64,000 nucleotides of DNA from Veillonella sp. 3310. Its GTDB lineage: Bacteria > Bacillota > Negativicutes > Veillonellales > Veillonellaceae. This document shows, one piece after another, positions 1-10,200 of the stretch. The translations under genes were made by a program, and so were the position numbers. Under the pieces are notes generated by a model. The model was not told where the DNA came from, made no database searches, and saw only the letters and a list, made by a program, of their open reading frames with translations. The stretch spans positions 124,001 to 188,000 of the forward strand of contig NZ_RQVJ01000002.1 of assembly GCF_003999875.1 (NCBI RefSeq). Reading direction: 5' to 3'. Numbering within the stretch: the stretch's first letter is position 1; the number at the start of each line of letters is the position of its first letter.

Positions 1-18
1 GTATGTGGCGTTTTTTCC

Positions 19-47
19 TTGTAAAATCCTAAAATAAAGTATATAAT
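19..47 (+). promoter_or_regulatory. sigma-A-type promoter of typA
   Basis: TTGTAA (19-24) and TATAAT (42-47) are separated by 17 bases. A Shine-Dalgarno AAAGGAG follows at about 103-109, just ahead of the typA start. Confidence 0.7.
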
Positions 48-114
48 AGACTGTCGTAGTACGATTTGTACAACTATTAGGAATATCCTACTTAAGTAGA
101 TAAAGGAGTATAGA

Positions 115-1926
115 ATGATTCGTGAAAATCTTCGCAATGTGGCGATTATCGCCCACGTTGACCATGGTAAAACAACATTGGTAGACGCATTGCTTAAACA
201 AAGCCATATTTTCCGTGAGAATGAAAAAGTTGCTGAACGTGTAATGGACTCTAATGACTTAGAGCGTGAAAGAGGGATTACAATCCTTTCCAAAAACACA
301 GCAGTTATGCATAACGATGTAAAAATCAACATCGTGGATACACCGGGCCATGCTGACTTCGGTGGTGAAGTAGAACGTGTATTGAACATGGTTGACGGCG
401 TATTGTTATTGGTTGACTCTTTCGAAGGTCCAATGCCACAAACGAAATACGTATTGCGCAAAGCGTTGGAACAAGGTTTGAAACCAATCGTGGTTATCAA
501 CAAAATTGACCGCCCTGACCAACGTGTTCACGAAGTAGAAGACGAAGTATTAGAATTGTTCATGGAACTAGAAGCAGACGATGATCAATTGGACTTCCCA
601 GTGGTATACGCATCAGCTCGTGATGGTATTGCGAAAGCATCCATGGAAGATGATTCCACAGATATGACGGCTTTATTCGATGTATTGATCAAAGAAATTC
701 CAGCTCCAGAAGGCGATATCGATGGTCCATTGCAATTCATGGTTACCACACTTGATTATGATGATTTCGTAGGTAAAATTGCCGTAGGTCGTATCGTTCG
801 TGGCCGTATGAAAACAAATCAACAAGTGGTGTTGATGAATGGTGAAAGCACTCGTAAAGGCAAAATCGGCCGTGTGTACACATACAATGGCTTAAATCGT
901 GTAGAAACAGATGAAGCAGGCATGGGCGACATCATCGCTTTCGTAGGTATCGATGACATCAATATCGGTGAGACTGTAGCGGATGCAGAAAATCCAGAAG
1001 CACTACCAACAATCTCTATCGATGAGCCAACATTATCCATGATGTTCTCCGTTAATAACTCTCCATTCGCAGGCCGTGAAGGTGACTATGTAACAAGTCG
1101 TCATTTACGTGACCGTTTGTTCAAAGAAGTAGAAACTAACGTATCCATGCGTGTAGAAGAAACAGATTCTCCGGACTCTTTCAAAGTATCTGGCCGTGGC
1201 GAATTGCATTTGGCAGTATTGATCGAAACTATGCGCCGTGAAGGTTACGAATTGCAAGTGGGTAAACCTCGTGTAATTTTCAAAGATATCAATGGTCAAA
1301 AATGTGAACCATTGGAGCATTTAACTATCGATGTGCCACAAGAATTTATGGGCGCTGTTATGGAAAACTTAGGTGTTCGTAAAGCTGAGTTAATCAACAT
1401 GGTTGAATTAGCTGGTTACTTACGTATGGAATTCGTAGTACCTGCTCGTGGCTTGATTGGTTTCCGTGCGCAGTTCTTAACAGCTACAAAAGGTAATGGT
1501 ATCATGAACCATGTATTCCATGGCTATGCACCATACAAAGGGGATATCCCAGGCCGTACGCGCGGTGCCTTGGTAGCCTTCGAAGACGGTGAAACAACAC
1601 CATATGGCTTGAACTCTGTACAAGACCGTGGTACTTTATTCTTAGGTGCTAACGTGCCAGTATACACAGGCCAAGTTATCGGCGAAAATGCTCGTGAAAA
1701 CGATATGGACGTAAACCCTAACAAAAAGAAACATGTTACTAATATGCGTTCTAGCTCCTCTGATGAGGCAGTTCGTTTAACACCCCCACGTATCTTCAGC
1801 TTGGAACAAGCCTTAGAGTGGATTAACGATGACGAATTGGTAGAAGTAACACCAGAAAATATTCGTATGCGTAAAGCGATCTTGGATCGTTCCGCTCGTG
1901 CGAAAGCAGCAAAAGCAGCAAAATAA
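115..1926 (+). CDS. typA: ribosome-associated GTPase TypA/BipA
   Basis: Translational GTPase that binds the ribosome and helps 50S assembly and stress or low-temperature growth. The 603-aa length is normal for the family. The GTP-binding motifs are all present: P-loop [10 protein letters not shown] at residues 13-22, switch I ERGITI near 52-57, [10 protein letters not shown] near 76-85 and NKIDRP near 130. Elongation-factor domains and the BipA-specific C-terminal domain follow. It has its own promoter and is followed by a terminator, so it is probably monocistronic. Nothing unusual; identification is secure. Confidence 0.97.
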   Translation: MIRENLRNVAIIAHVDHGKTTLVDALLKQSHIFRENEKVAERVMDSNDLERERGITILSKNTAVMHNDVKINIVDTPGHADFGGEVERVLNMVDGVLLLVDSFEGPMPQTKYVLRKALEQGLKPIVVINKIDRPDQRVHEVEDEVLELFMELEADDDQLDFPVVYASARDGIAKASMEDDSTDMTALFDVLIKEIPAPEGDIDGPLQFMVTTLDYDDFVGKIAVGRIVRGRMKTNQQVVLMNGESTRKGKIGRVYTYNGLNRVETDEAGMGDIIAFVGIDDINIGETVADAENPEALPTISIDEPTLSMMFSVNNSPFAGREGDYVTSRHLRDRLFKEVETNVSMRVEETDSPDSFKVSGRGELHLAVLIETMRREGYELQVGKPRVIFKDINGQKCEPLEHLTIDVPQEFMGAVMENLGVRKAELINMVELAGYLRMEFVVPARGLIGFRAQFLTATKGNGIMNHVFHGYAPYKGDIPGRTRGALVAFEDGETTPYGLNSVQDRGTLFLGANVPVYTGQVIGENARENDMDVNPNKKKHVTNMRSSSSDEAVRLTPPRIFSLEQALEWINDDELVEVTPENIRMRKAILDRSARAKAAKAAK

Positions 1927-1964
1927 TTACATATACTAGACTAGGAATAGTCTATGTACATAGA

Positions 1965-2009
1965 AATAGAGAAAGTAGTGGGATACCATGGCTTTCTCTA
2001 TTTTGTTGT
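1965..2009 (+). terminator. terminator after typA
   Basis: Perfect 11-bp stem (AATAGAGAAAG at 1965-1975 with its complement at 1992-2002) followed by a T-rich tail. Confidence 0.8.
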
Positions 2010-2035
2010 GTTTTATAGGGGTGAAAGCCTATAAT
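2006..2035 (+). promoter_or_regulatory. probable promoter of the YgjP-like gene
   Basis: TTGTGT (2006-2011) and TATAAT (2030-2035) with an 18-base spacer. The -35 lies directly behind the typA terminator stem. Confidence 0.55.
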
Positions 2036-2076
2036 AGATATATAAGTAATACATTAGTAATGATATAGGAGACAGG

Positions 2077-2940
2077 ATGAAAGAACTTCGCACACTGCCA
2101 GATGGTAGCATTACTTATGAACTGCATAGAAAACGCGTGAAGAACATGAATCTTCGTGTCACCACCAGTGGCGTAGTACGAGTGTCTGCCTCCCCTCGTG
2201 TCCCCCTAGGGATGATTGAAGAGTTTATCTGTCGTCATCGAGCTTTCATTAAAAAAGCACTACAAAATCGAAAAAGCAGAGGCGGTCATCCGATGGTACC
2301 TGCTGTAGATACAGAAATCATGGTGATGGGTAAGATGTATCGAGTAGTACTAGAAAAGCCTCACGCAGTATCTGCCTACTTGGAAATATCTTCGCAGGAT
2401 AGTCAATTAAGCGATACTCCGTCAGATTCTCCATTGAAAGGTAGTTCATCAAAAAGGAAGGGCACACAAGGAAGCCGATCACAAAGAAAACTGTCGAGAG
2501 GGAACGCCTCTACCTATGCAGTAACGGTGGTAGACGACATATTGTTGGTACGCTACCCAAGTAATCATGAGACCTTGGATGCTAGCAAAGTAGAACGAAT
2601 GTGGCTTAGCTTTTGGAAAACCATAGGTCAGGACTTCATGGAAACACTAGCACAACAAGTGTATAGTGAGTTTCAACAAGCGGGGTATACAGTGCCGACA
2701 CCGACCTTGCGATTGCGATATATGACGAGCCGTTGGGGATCCTGTATGCCTGTAAAAGAAATTATCACTATGAATACTCGATTGCTATTAGGGCCTACCG
2801 AGTTTGCTCACTATGTGATGGTCCATGAATTTGCGCACTTTATAGAGCCGAACCATTCGTCACGCTTTTATAAGGTTATGAGCGATGTGTTGCCAAATTG
2901 GGAGCAAGTGAAAGCGGAGATGAAGGCATATTATACATAA
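2077..2940 (+). CDS. YgjP/DUF45-type zinc metallopeptidase-like protein
   Basis: The C-terminal half carries the zinc site of the YgjP (DUF45, SprT-like) family: HEFAH at residues 250-254 with a third histidine in EPNHSSRF (His260). The upstream RYMTSRWGSC stretch is typical of the family. The N-terminal half holds the usual beta-rich segment, interrupted around residues 108-148 by a Ser/Arg/Lys-rich low-complexity insert that makes the protein (287 aa) longer than the usual 230-240. The substrate of this family is not established. The RBS (ATAGGAGACAGG) fits the chosen ATG. The AraC gene follows within 45 bases and may be co-transcribed. Confidence 0.85.
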   Translation: MKELRTLPDGSITYELHRKRVKNMNLRVTTSGVVRVSASPRVPLGMIEEFICRHRAFIKKALQNRKSRGGHPMVPAVDTEIMVMGKMYRVVLEKPHAVSAYLEISSQDSQLSDTPSDSPLKGSSSKRKGTQGSRSQRKLSRGNASTYAVTVVDDILLVRYPSNHETLDASKVERMWLSFWKTIGQDFMETLAQQVYSEFQQAGYTVPTPTLRLRYMTSRWGSCMPVKEIITMNTRLLLGPTEFAHYVMVHEFAHFIEPNHSSRFYKVMSDVLPNWEQVKAEMKAYYT

Positions 2941-2983
2941 GCAGGGTTAGGTAATGTACAATTATAGAGATGAAGAGGTTCCT

Positions 2984-4030
2984 ATGAAATATTTTAGATA
3001 CGCTATTGATAGAGGGTTATTACAAGTTAAAAGTCACATATATCGTATTTCCACCTATCATTATAATTGGCATAATCATATTGAGTTATTATGGGTATTA
3101 AAGGGAGCTTTAGAAGTGTGTGTAGAGGGGCAGACCTATACATTACAACGAGATGACATGATTTTGTATTCATCACAATGTGGGCATGCTACATTGGCAT
3201 TAGAAGAGGATACGATTGCTCTCGTCTTTCATGTAGAACCACAATGGTTTTTGCAGTATGATCAGGATTTTATGAAGTATCGATTTGTGTCAGTCTCCAC
3301 ACAAGATATAAATATTGCTGAAAGGTATAAAGAGCTTCGCCAATCGTTAGCGTATATTATGAATCATCATACTGCAGAAATAAGCATTAGTGCGTTAGAA
3401 ACCATGAAGGTAGATGGTGTTATATATACAGTGTTGTCAAATGTGTATGAGATTATACTGGCTAGTCGATACGAGAATCAATTATCCACTAAGATATTGC
3501 ATCAAGAAGAAAATTTTGAACGGATGGTTCATTTTATCGATGAACATTTTCGCGACCGTCTTGAGTTAGCAACGATTGCTGATGTAGGCGGATATACTGA
3601 AAGCTACACCTCTCAACTATTTAAACGGCAGCTGGGGATTACTTTTTTAGAATATGTGTCACGTATGCGATTGCGTGAAGCAGCGATACGATTAGTAAAT
3701 ACGGATGATATGGTTATTCATATTGCAAGTTATTGTGGGTTCCCTGACGTAAAAGCTTTTAATAGTGCGTTTAAAAAGCATTTTAAACTAACTCCTTCTG
3801 CCTATCGTGAACGGGCAAAGAGAATTGAGCGTCATACAGTGTTAGAAGATTGGAAAGAATATATTAGCTCTGATGATACAGAAATTAAGGGGATATTAAC
3901 AATGTATGGAAGTTACCTGACTAGAGAGAATGTGAAGTATGAGGAAAATGAATATACAAAACAAAGCCTTGTTAGTAAGGTTCAGCGGGTTAAAGAAGAA
4001 TTACAGCAGCTATTGCAGACCCTAGAATAA
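2984..4030 (+). CDS. AraC-family transcriptional regulator (putative tartrate/dicarboxylate regulator)
   Basis: 348 aa from the chosen ATG, which has AGAGG six bases upstream; an in-frame ATG at 2954 lacks a good RBS. The N-terminal part reads as a cupin sensor (YHYNWHNHIELLWVLKG, then a second strand with TYTLQRDDMILY). The C-terminal part has two helix-turn-helix units, with TIADVGGYTESYTSQLFKR and a second ending in KAFNSAFKKHFKLTPSAYR, the AraC signature. It is separated by a strong terminator from the permease-ttdAB operon transcribed in the same direction. Regulation of that operon is inferred from position only. Confidence 0.88.
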   Translation: MKYFRYAIDRGLLQVKSHIYRISTYHYNWHNHIELLWVLKGALEVCVEGQTYTLQRDDMILYSSQCGHATLALEEDTIALVFHVEPQWFLQYDQDFMKYRFVSVSTQDINIAERYKELRQSLAYIMNHHTAEISISALETMKVDGVIYTVLSNVYEIILASRYENQLSTKILHQEENFERMVHFIDEHFRDRLELATIADVGGYTESYTSQLFKRQLGITFLEYVSRMRLREAAIRLVNTDDMVIHIASYCGFPDVKAFNSAFKKHFKLTPSAYRERAKRIERHTVLEDWKEYISSDDTEIKGILTMYGSYLTRENVKYEENEYTKQSLVSKVQRVKEELQQLLQTLE

Positions 4031-4120
4031 GCTAGGTATACTTTACTTGCATATATATAATATTAAGTATATGGATATATTTTTATATAATAAAATAAGG
4101 CTGAATTTAATTAATGCTGG

Positions 4121-4161
4121 TAAATGCTATGTTATTACATGTAATAACATAGCATTTTTTT
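4121..4161 (+). terminator. terminator after the AraC gene
   Basis: A near-perfect palindrome: 19 bases at 4122-4140 are complementary to 4141-4159, folding into a long stem closed by a short loop, with the T-run at 4154-4161. It isolates the regulator from the permease operon. Confidence 0.9.
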
Positions 4162-4313
4162 ATATATATTGGACTTAAAATTGCAAAAATATAGATAAAT
4201 ATGCCTATTTTATAGAAAAGTATCATGATGAATATTGGATAGAAGGGAGGATGTATAAATAGCTATAATGAGGGCATATATTAATACGGTACTAGAGATT
4301 CAGGAGGAATGGA

Positions 4314-5582
4314 ATGGATGCAGTTAGTATTACGTTATGTTATTTAGTGTTTGCCATAGTTATGTTTGTATGGGAGAAGATACCTTTATCGATTACGGCG
4401 ATGTTAGTATCAGTTGGTCTAGTCTTATCTGGAGTTTTATCTCCTAAAGAGGCCTTTGCAGGCTTTGTAGATGGTAATGTTCTTTTATTTATGGCTATGT
4501 TTATCGTGGGTGCAGCATTCTTTGAAACTGGTGTGGCACAAGTGGTAGGTAGTGTAGTTACAAAAATGGCTAGCACTGAAAAAATGCTCATTGTTGCAGT
4601 CATGCTAATTACAGGATTATTATCTGGCTTCTTGTCTAATACGGGAACCGCAGCGGTATTGATTCCTGTTGCAATTGGAATTGCACAAAAATCAGGATTT
4701 AACCAATCAAAATTTTTAATCCCCTTAGTATTGGCATCGGCTATGGGTGGTAATCTTAGTTTAATTGGGGCCCCAGGAAATATGATCGCACAAGCAGGAT
4801 TAGAAAAAATTGGCTTATCCTTTGGATTCTTTGATTATGCTTTAATTGGTGGACCAATTTTGTTAGTAGGTATTATTTACTTCTTGTTATTGGGATATAA
4901 ATTACTGCCAGACACACCAAGTCGTGCTGTAGACTCTACCTATGATACAGTGGAAGATTATAGCCATGTACCAAAATGGAAACAATGGATGGCGACATTG
5001 GTATTGGTAGGTACTATCTTAGCAATGATTTTTGAATCTCAAATTGGTGTTAAACTGTATGTATCTGCATGGATTGGGGCACTTATTTTAGTGGCTACGA
5101 ATGTGGTGACTGAAACAGAGGCGGTAAAATCCATTGATATGAAAACAATATTTTTGTTCGTTGGTTCCTTATCTATTGCTACAGCTCTTGTGAAAACAGG
5201 TGCGGGCTCTGTAGTAGCCAATACAATCATGGGGTTATTAGGTAGCAATCCAAGCCCATATATTGTGATGGCAGTGATTTTTATCTTATCCGCTGTATTA
5301 ACAAACTTTATGTCTAATACGGCAGCTACAGCATTGTTGGTACCTATCGGTTTGCAATTAGCGCAGACCATGGGAGCTGATCCAAAAGCAGTGTTGATGG
5401 CTACTGTTATTGGGGCATCTTGTGCATATGCAACACCAATTGGTATGCCCGCCAATACCATGGTGTACAACATTGGAGGATATAGTTTTATGGACTACGT
5501 GAAAGTAGGAGTTCCTCTCATTGTGATAGTGACAATCGTGTCATTAATTATTTTGCCAATATTCTTTCCCTTTTACCCATAA
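4314..5582 (+). CDS. SLC13/ArsB-NhaD-superfamily anion permease, probable tartrate/dicarboxylate carrier
   Basis: 422-aa integral membrane protein with about 11-12 hydrophobic segments. Two related halves each carry the SNT motif (GFLSNTGTAAVLIP near residue 103 and NFMSNTAATALLVP near 333) that forms the sodium/substrate site in the SLC13/DASS fold. The start has a perfect AGGAGG. The ttdA gene begins 14 bases after its stop, so permease and dehydratase form one operon, which suggests the carrier brings in tartrate or a related dicarboxylate. It is not a close match to E. coli TtdT, which is a larger member of the same superfamily. The substrate is inferred. Confidence 0.85.
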   Translation: MDAVSITLCYLVFAIVMFVWEKIPLSITAMLVSVGLVLSGVLSPKEAFAGFVDGNVLLFMAMFIVGAAFFETGVAQVVGSVVTKMASTEKMLIVAVMLITGLLSGFLSNTGTAAVLIPVAIGIAQKSGFNQSKFLIPLVLASAMGGNLSLIGAPGNMIAQAGLEKIGLSFGFFDYALIGGPILLVGIIYFLLLGYKLLPDTPSRAVDSTYDTVEDYSHVPKWKQWMATLVLVGTILAMIFESQIGVKLYVSAWIGALILVATNVVTETEAVKSIDMKTIFLFVGSLSIATALVKTGAGSVVANTIMGLLGSNPSPYIVMAVIFILSAVLTNFMSNTAATALLVPIGLQLAQTMGADPKAVLMATVIGASCAYATPIGMPANTMVYNIGGYSFMDYVKVGVPLIVIVTIVSLIILPIFFPFYP

Positions 5583-5596
5583 TTTAGGAGGTTTCT

Positions 5597-6496
5597 ATGA
5601 ATAAAGAAGAACAAGTGTTACGAATGACAAAGATCGTTAGTGATTTTGTAGGCCATGTTGCTAAAGTGTTACCTGACGATGTGCAAGAAAAAATTACAGA
5701 ATTAGCAAATGATGAACGAAATCCGCTAGCAAAAACAATTTATGCAACTATGAAAGAAAATATGAAGTTAGCAAAAGAGTTAAGTCGCCCATCCTGCCAA
5801 GATACAGGCGTATTGCAATATTGGGTGAAAGTAGGTGCTAATTATCCATTGCTTGGTGAATTGGAAAGTATCTTGAGAAATGCAACGTATCAAGCAACAC
5901 AGGAAACTCCGCTTCGACATAATTGTGTAGAAACGTTTGATGAATATAATACTGGAAAAAACATTGGTACTTTAGCACCTTATATTTTATGGGATATTGT
6001 GCCGGATCGAGATGATGTTGAAATTTTCCCTTATATGGCAGGTGGTGGTTGTTCCTTGCCAGGTAGCGGTAAGACATTGATGCCTGGAGAAGGCTATGAA
6101 GGAGTAGCAAAGTTTGTCTTAGATTTGATGACATCCTACGGATTAAATGCGTGCCCACCATTGTTAATTGGTGTCGGTGTGGCTACGTCTATTGATACAG
6201 CGGCGTTACTTTCAAAAAAAGCGTTAATGAGACCAGTAAGTTCCGTAGCACCTAATGAACGAGCAGCAAAAATGGAACAATTGCTAGAAGATGGGATTAA
6301 TTCCTTGCATATTGGCCCACAAGGTATGGGTGGAGATAAGTGCTTGCTAGGTGTCAATATTGAGCATGGGGCTCGTCATCCATCGGTTATTTCTGTTGCA
6401 GTTAATGTGGGATGTTGGAATCACCGCAGAGGCCATATGGTATTTGATAAAGATGGACAATGTACAATTCTATCGCATAGTGGGGTGACATATTAA
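5597..6496 (+). CDS. ttdA: L(+)-tartrate dehydratase alpha subunit
   Basis: Iron-sulfur hydro-lyase subunit that, with TtdB, converts L(+)-tartrate to oxaloacetate. The 299-aa length equals E. coli TtdA (about 303) and several long signature stretches match it rather than plain class I fumarase: RPSCQDTG near residue 65, [14 protein letters not shown] near 79, [17 protein letters not shown] near 105, the cluster loop AGGGCSLPG near 150, and GCWNHRRG near the end. The cysteines of CQDTG, GGGC and VGCW are the expected 4Fe-4S ligands. RBS TTAGGAGG. ttdB overlaps by one base. A broad fumarase activity cannot be ruled out. Confidence 0.9.
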   Translation: MNKEEQVLRMTKIVSDFVGHVAKVLPDDVQEKITELANDERNPLAKTIYATMKENMKLAKELSRPSCQDTGVLQYWVKVGANYPLLGELESILRNATYQATQETPLRHNCVETFDEYNTGKNIGTLAPYILWDIVPDRDDVEIFPYMAGGGCSLPGSGKTLMPGEGYEGVAKFVLDLMTSYGLNACPPLLIGVGVATSIDTAALLSKKALMRPVSSVAPNERAAKMEQLLEDGINSLHIGPQGMGGDKCLLGVNIEHGARHPSVISVAVNVGCWNHRRGHMVFDKDGQCTILSHSGVTY

Positions 6497-7107
6497 TGGA
6501 AAAGAAAGTATTAACAACGCCGATTCAGCGGAAAGATTTAGAAGGTATTAAAGCAGGGGACATCATTTATTTAACGGGTCATATTACGACCTGTCGTGAC
6601 GTAGCGCATCGTCGGTTGATTGAATTAGGCCGTGAATTGCCTGTGGATGTACGGGATGGAGCTATCTTGCATGCGGGGCCTATCGTCCGAGAGCTGGGAG
6701 AGGACACATTTGAAATGGTCTCTGTAGGACCTACCACAAGTATGCGTATGGAAAAGTTTGAGTACGATTTTGTGAAAGAGACAGGTGTACGCCTTATTGT
6801 TGGTAAAGGCGGTATGGGTCCGAATACAGAACGTGCTTGTAAAGAGTTTGGAGCCTTGCATCTAGTATTTCCTGCGGGCAATGCTGTACTAGCGGCTACA
6901 GAAGTGGAAGAAATTGAAAGCGCTAACTGGCGAGAGCTAGGTATGCCAGAAACGCTTTGGACATGTCGTGTGAAAGAGTTTGGTCCTTTAATTGTATCCA
7001 TTGATACAGAAGGCAATAACTGGTTTGAACAGAAAAAAGTAGAGTATAATGCGAAAAAAGAAGAAGTGTTAGAATCTATCTACCAAGAAGTAAAGTTTAT
7101 TAAATAA
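6496..7107 (+). CDS. ttdB: L(+)-tartrate dehydratase beta subunit
   Basis: 203 aa, like E. coli TtdB (201). Recognised by LTTPI at the start, [24 protein letters not shown] (residues 21-44), [29 protein letters not shown] and [22 protein letters not shown], which follow TtdB almost position by position. The beta subunit supplies the substrate-binding half of the two-subunit class I hydro-lyase. It is translationally coupled to ttdA through a TAATG overlap and followed by a terminator. The fumarase beta subunit is the alternative; the TtdB-like C-terminus argues against it. Confidence 0.9.
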   Translation: MEKKVLTTPIQRKDLEGIKAGDIIYLTGHITTCRDVAHRRLIELGRELPVDVRDGAILHAGPIVRELGEDTFEMVSVGPTTSMRMEKFEYDFVKETGVRLIVGKGGMGPNTERACKEFGALHLVFPAGNAVLAATEVEEIESANWRELGMPETLWTCRVKEFGPLIVSIDTEGNNWFEQKKVEYNAKKEEVLESIYQEVKFIK

Positions 7108-7110
7108 TGC

Positions 7111-7157
7111 AAAGCCTATGTAGTTTGTTATACAGATTACATAGGCATTTTTATTTT
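7111..7157 (+). terminator. terminator of the ttd operon
   Basis: Stem GCCTATGTA (7114-7122) with TACATAGGC (7138-7146), followed by ATTTTTATTTT. Confidence 0.88.
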
Positions 7158-7219
7158 GTAAGTATCCATGGATTGATAGATGACAAACGCTTTCACGGTA
7201 CACTGAAATATGCAAATTA

Positions 7220-7228
7220 TGATATAAT
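7220..7228 (+). promoter_or_regulatory. extended -10 promoter of dnaE
   Basis: TGA-TATAAT at 7220-7228, 45 bases ahead of the dnaE start and behind the ttd terminator. No strong -35 is seen. Confidence 0.55.
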
Positions 7229-7272
7229 AGAAGGAATGAAAGCATATCGCGTTACGTTAGTAAGGAGGGCAC

Positions 7273-10200
7273 ATGAGACCATTTGTACATCTGCATAGTC
7301 ATAGTGAATATAGCCTCATTGATGGCATTAGTCGATTGCCACAAATGGTGAGTCGTGCGAAAGAACTCAATATGCCGGCCCTAGCGTTAACGGACCACGG
7401 GAATATGTATGGTGCCATATATTTTTATAAAGAGGCCATGGCACAAGGGGTCAAACCAATTTTAGGGTGTGAAGTGTATGTTACGGAAGGGAGTCGTTTT
7501 GACCGCCCCGAAGGTAAAACTTATGAACGATTAAAGCATTTGATTCTTTTAGCGGAAACTATGGAAGGATATGAGAATATTGTAAAAATCGTGTCCAAGT
7601 CTTCCACAGAAGGGTTCTACCGCAAGCCTCGTGCAGACCGAGAACTACTGTCTACCTACAGTAAAGGGATTATCGCTTTGAGCGCTTGTATTGCTGGAGA
7701 AATTCCACAGCTTATATTGCAAGATAATATGGAAGGGGCCCATCGTGCCTTGGAGTGGTACCTAGAGACTTATGGAAAGGATAACTTCTTCTTAGAAATT
7801 CAGAACCATGGAGATCCAAAGGAATTGCGTGTTCAAGATGTGCTAGTAGAGATGGCAGAGCAATATGGTGTAGGTTTAGTATGTTCCAATGACTTTCACT
7901 ATGTATATGCTGATGATGCGGAGGCTCATGATATTAAGGTATGTATTGCTACCGGCGCAAGGCGGAATGATGTAGACCGTATGAAGTTTTTCAGTAATGA
8001 GTTTTACATGAAAAGCGGCGATGAAATGGAAGAGCTTTTTGGGCATATTCCAGAAGCTTTGGATAATACGTTGAAGATTGCGGAACGTTGTCATGTAGAG
8101 TTTAATTTTGATGCGCATCATTTGCCAAAATTCGATGTACCAGAAGGGGAAACGGCGCATAGTTATTTGCGTAAAGTCTGCGAGTCCTATATTCCTCAAT
8201 TTTATCCAGAAATAACACCGGTATTGCAAGAACGATTGGACTATGAGCTAGGTGTTATTAGTCGTATGGGATTTGAAGATTATTTTCTTATCGTGTGGGA
8301 CTATGTCAAATATGCCAGGGAGCATGGGGTACTAGTAGGCCCAGGTCGTGGTAGTGCGGCAGGGTCAGTGGTAGCCTACTTATTGGGTATTACAGGCCTA
8401 GATCCCATCAAATATGATTTGCTCTTTGAACGGTTTTTGAACCCAGAGCGGGTAAGTATGCCCGATATCGATATCGATTTTTGCTATGAAACTCGCAATA
8501 AGGTAATCGACTATGTAACAGAAAAATATGGACAAGAGCGAGTAGCGCAGATCATTACCTTCGGTACCGAAGCGGCTCGTGCCGTTATCCGTGACGTAGG
8601 TCGTGTGCTAGATATGCCGTTGCCAGAGGTGAATCGATTAGCTAAGATGATTCCCAATGAACTAGGGATCACTTTGAAAAAAGCCTTAGAGGTAAAAGAA
8701 CTTAAGGATTTGTATGATACAGATGAATCTGTCAAAGAATTATTTGACCTCTGTTTACGGCTAGAAGGTATTGCTCGTAACTCCTCTACTCATGCGGCGG
8801 GTGTTGTAATTTCAGCGGCGCCTCTAGATGAGTATGTACCGGTGCAAAACTCCAATGAAGATGGATTTGTTACGCAATATGACAAAGATAATATTGAGGA
8901 ACTAGGCCTATTGAAGATGGACTTTTTAGGGCTTCGTACGCTGACGGTGATGGGTGAGGCATTGCGCTTGATTAAAGAAAACCACGGTATCGACTTAGAC
9001 TTAGATACGATACCCTTAGATGATCAGGCATCTTGCGAACTTCTAAGTCGTGGTGAAACGGCAGGGGTATTCCAATTAGAGTCAGAAGGGATTACAAAGC
9101 TGGTGATGGACTTAAAGCCAGAACATTTTGAAGACTTAATTCCTTTGGTAGCCCTCTATCGCCCTGGACCGTTGGGATCGGGCATGGTGGAAGACTTCAT
9201 CAAGCGCCGTCACAAAGAAAAAGAAGTGACCTATTTACATCCAATCTTAGAGCCTATTTTAGAGGATACCTTCGGAGTTATTCTATATCAGGAACAAGTT
9301 ATGCAGATTGCCTCCGCCATGGGTGGATTCTCTTTGGGGCAAGCGGATTTAATGCGCCGTGCTATGGGCAAGAAAAAGGAATCTGTACTGAAAGCACAAC
9401 GAGATTCCTTTGTCACTGGCTCTGTAAACAATGGTATTGATGAGAAATTGGCTAATGAAGTATTTGACCTCTTACTATACTTTGCGGGCTATGGATTCAA
9501 TAAATCTCACTCTGCAGCCTATGCCTATATTGCATATCAAACGGCGTATTTGAAAGCTCATTATTTCCCAGAGTTTATGGCGGCTACTATGACAAGCTTC
9601 ATGGGCAATATGGATAAAATGACGAATTACATCAATGTGTGTAAGGCGAAACAAGTAGCAGTGTTAGGACCAGATATCAACCATTCAGAGCGTATGTTTA
9701 CCGTACAAAATGGACAAATTCGTTTTGGCTTAGGTGGTATTAAACATGTAGGAGATAATGCGATCGAAGAATTGCTAGCAGAGCGTAAGGCACATGGCCA
9801 ATTTACGTCCATTGTCGACTTTTGTGAACGTATACCATATCGTGTCGTAAATAAGCGTTTGTTGGAAAGTTTAATCCGCTGCGGAGCTATGGATTCTTTC
9901 AAAGAAAATCGAAACCAGCTGTTACAGATTTATGAACAAGCTCAAGGCATTGGTTCTAAAGGACAAAAGAATAGTGCCCTAGGAGCGGTGAGCCTCTTTG
10001 CGGAGGTAGAGGAAATGGAGAGTATCCATGTTCCAGACTTGCCAGACTTGCCCAAAGAGCTGAAACTGAAAGATGAAAAGGAATATACAGGCTTTTATAT
10101 TACGGGCCATCCTTTAGATGCCTACCGTGATGAATTGGAAGGACTATTTCAATTAGGGAGATTAGCAGAAAATCCAGAGGATTTCGACGGCAAAACTGTT

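Noticed and set aside
5039-5473. Minus-strand frame of 144 codons inside the SLC13 permease gene
   Set aside because: Antisense shadow of a clear membrane-protein gene with biased codons; no RBS or recognisable domain.
7107-7298. Plus-strand frame of 63 codons between ttdB and dnaE
   Set aside because: It runs through the ttd terminator and into the start of dnaE in another frame; no RBS.
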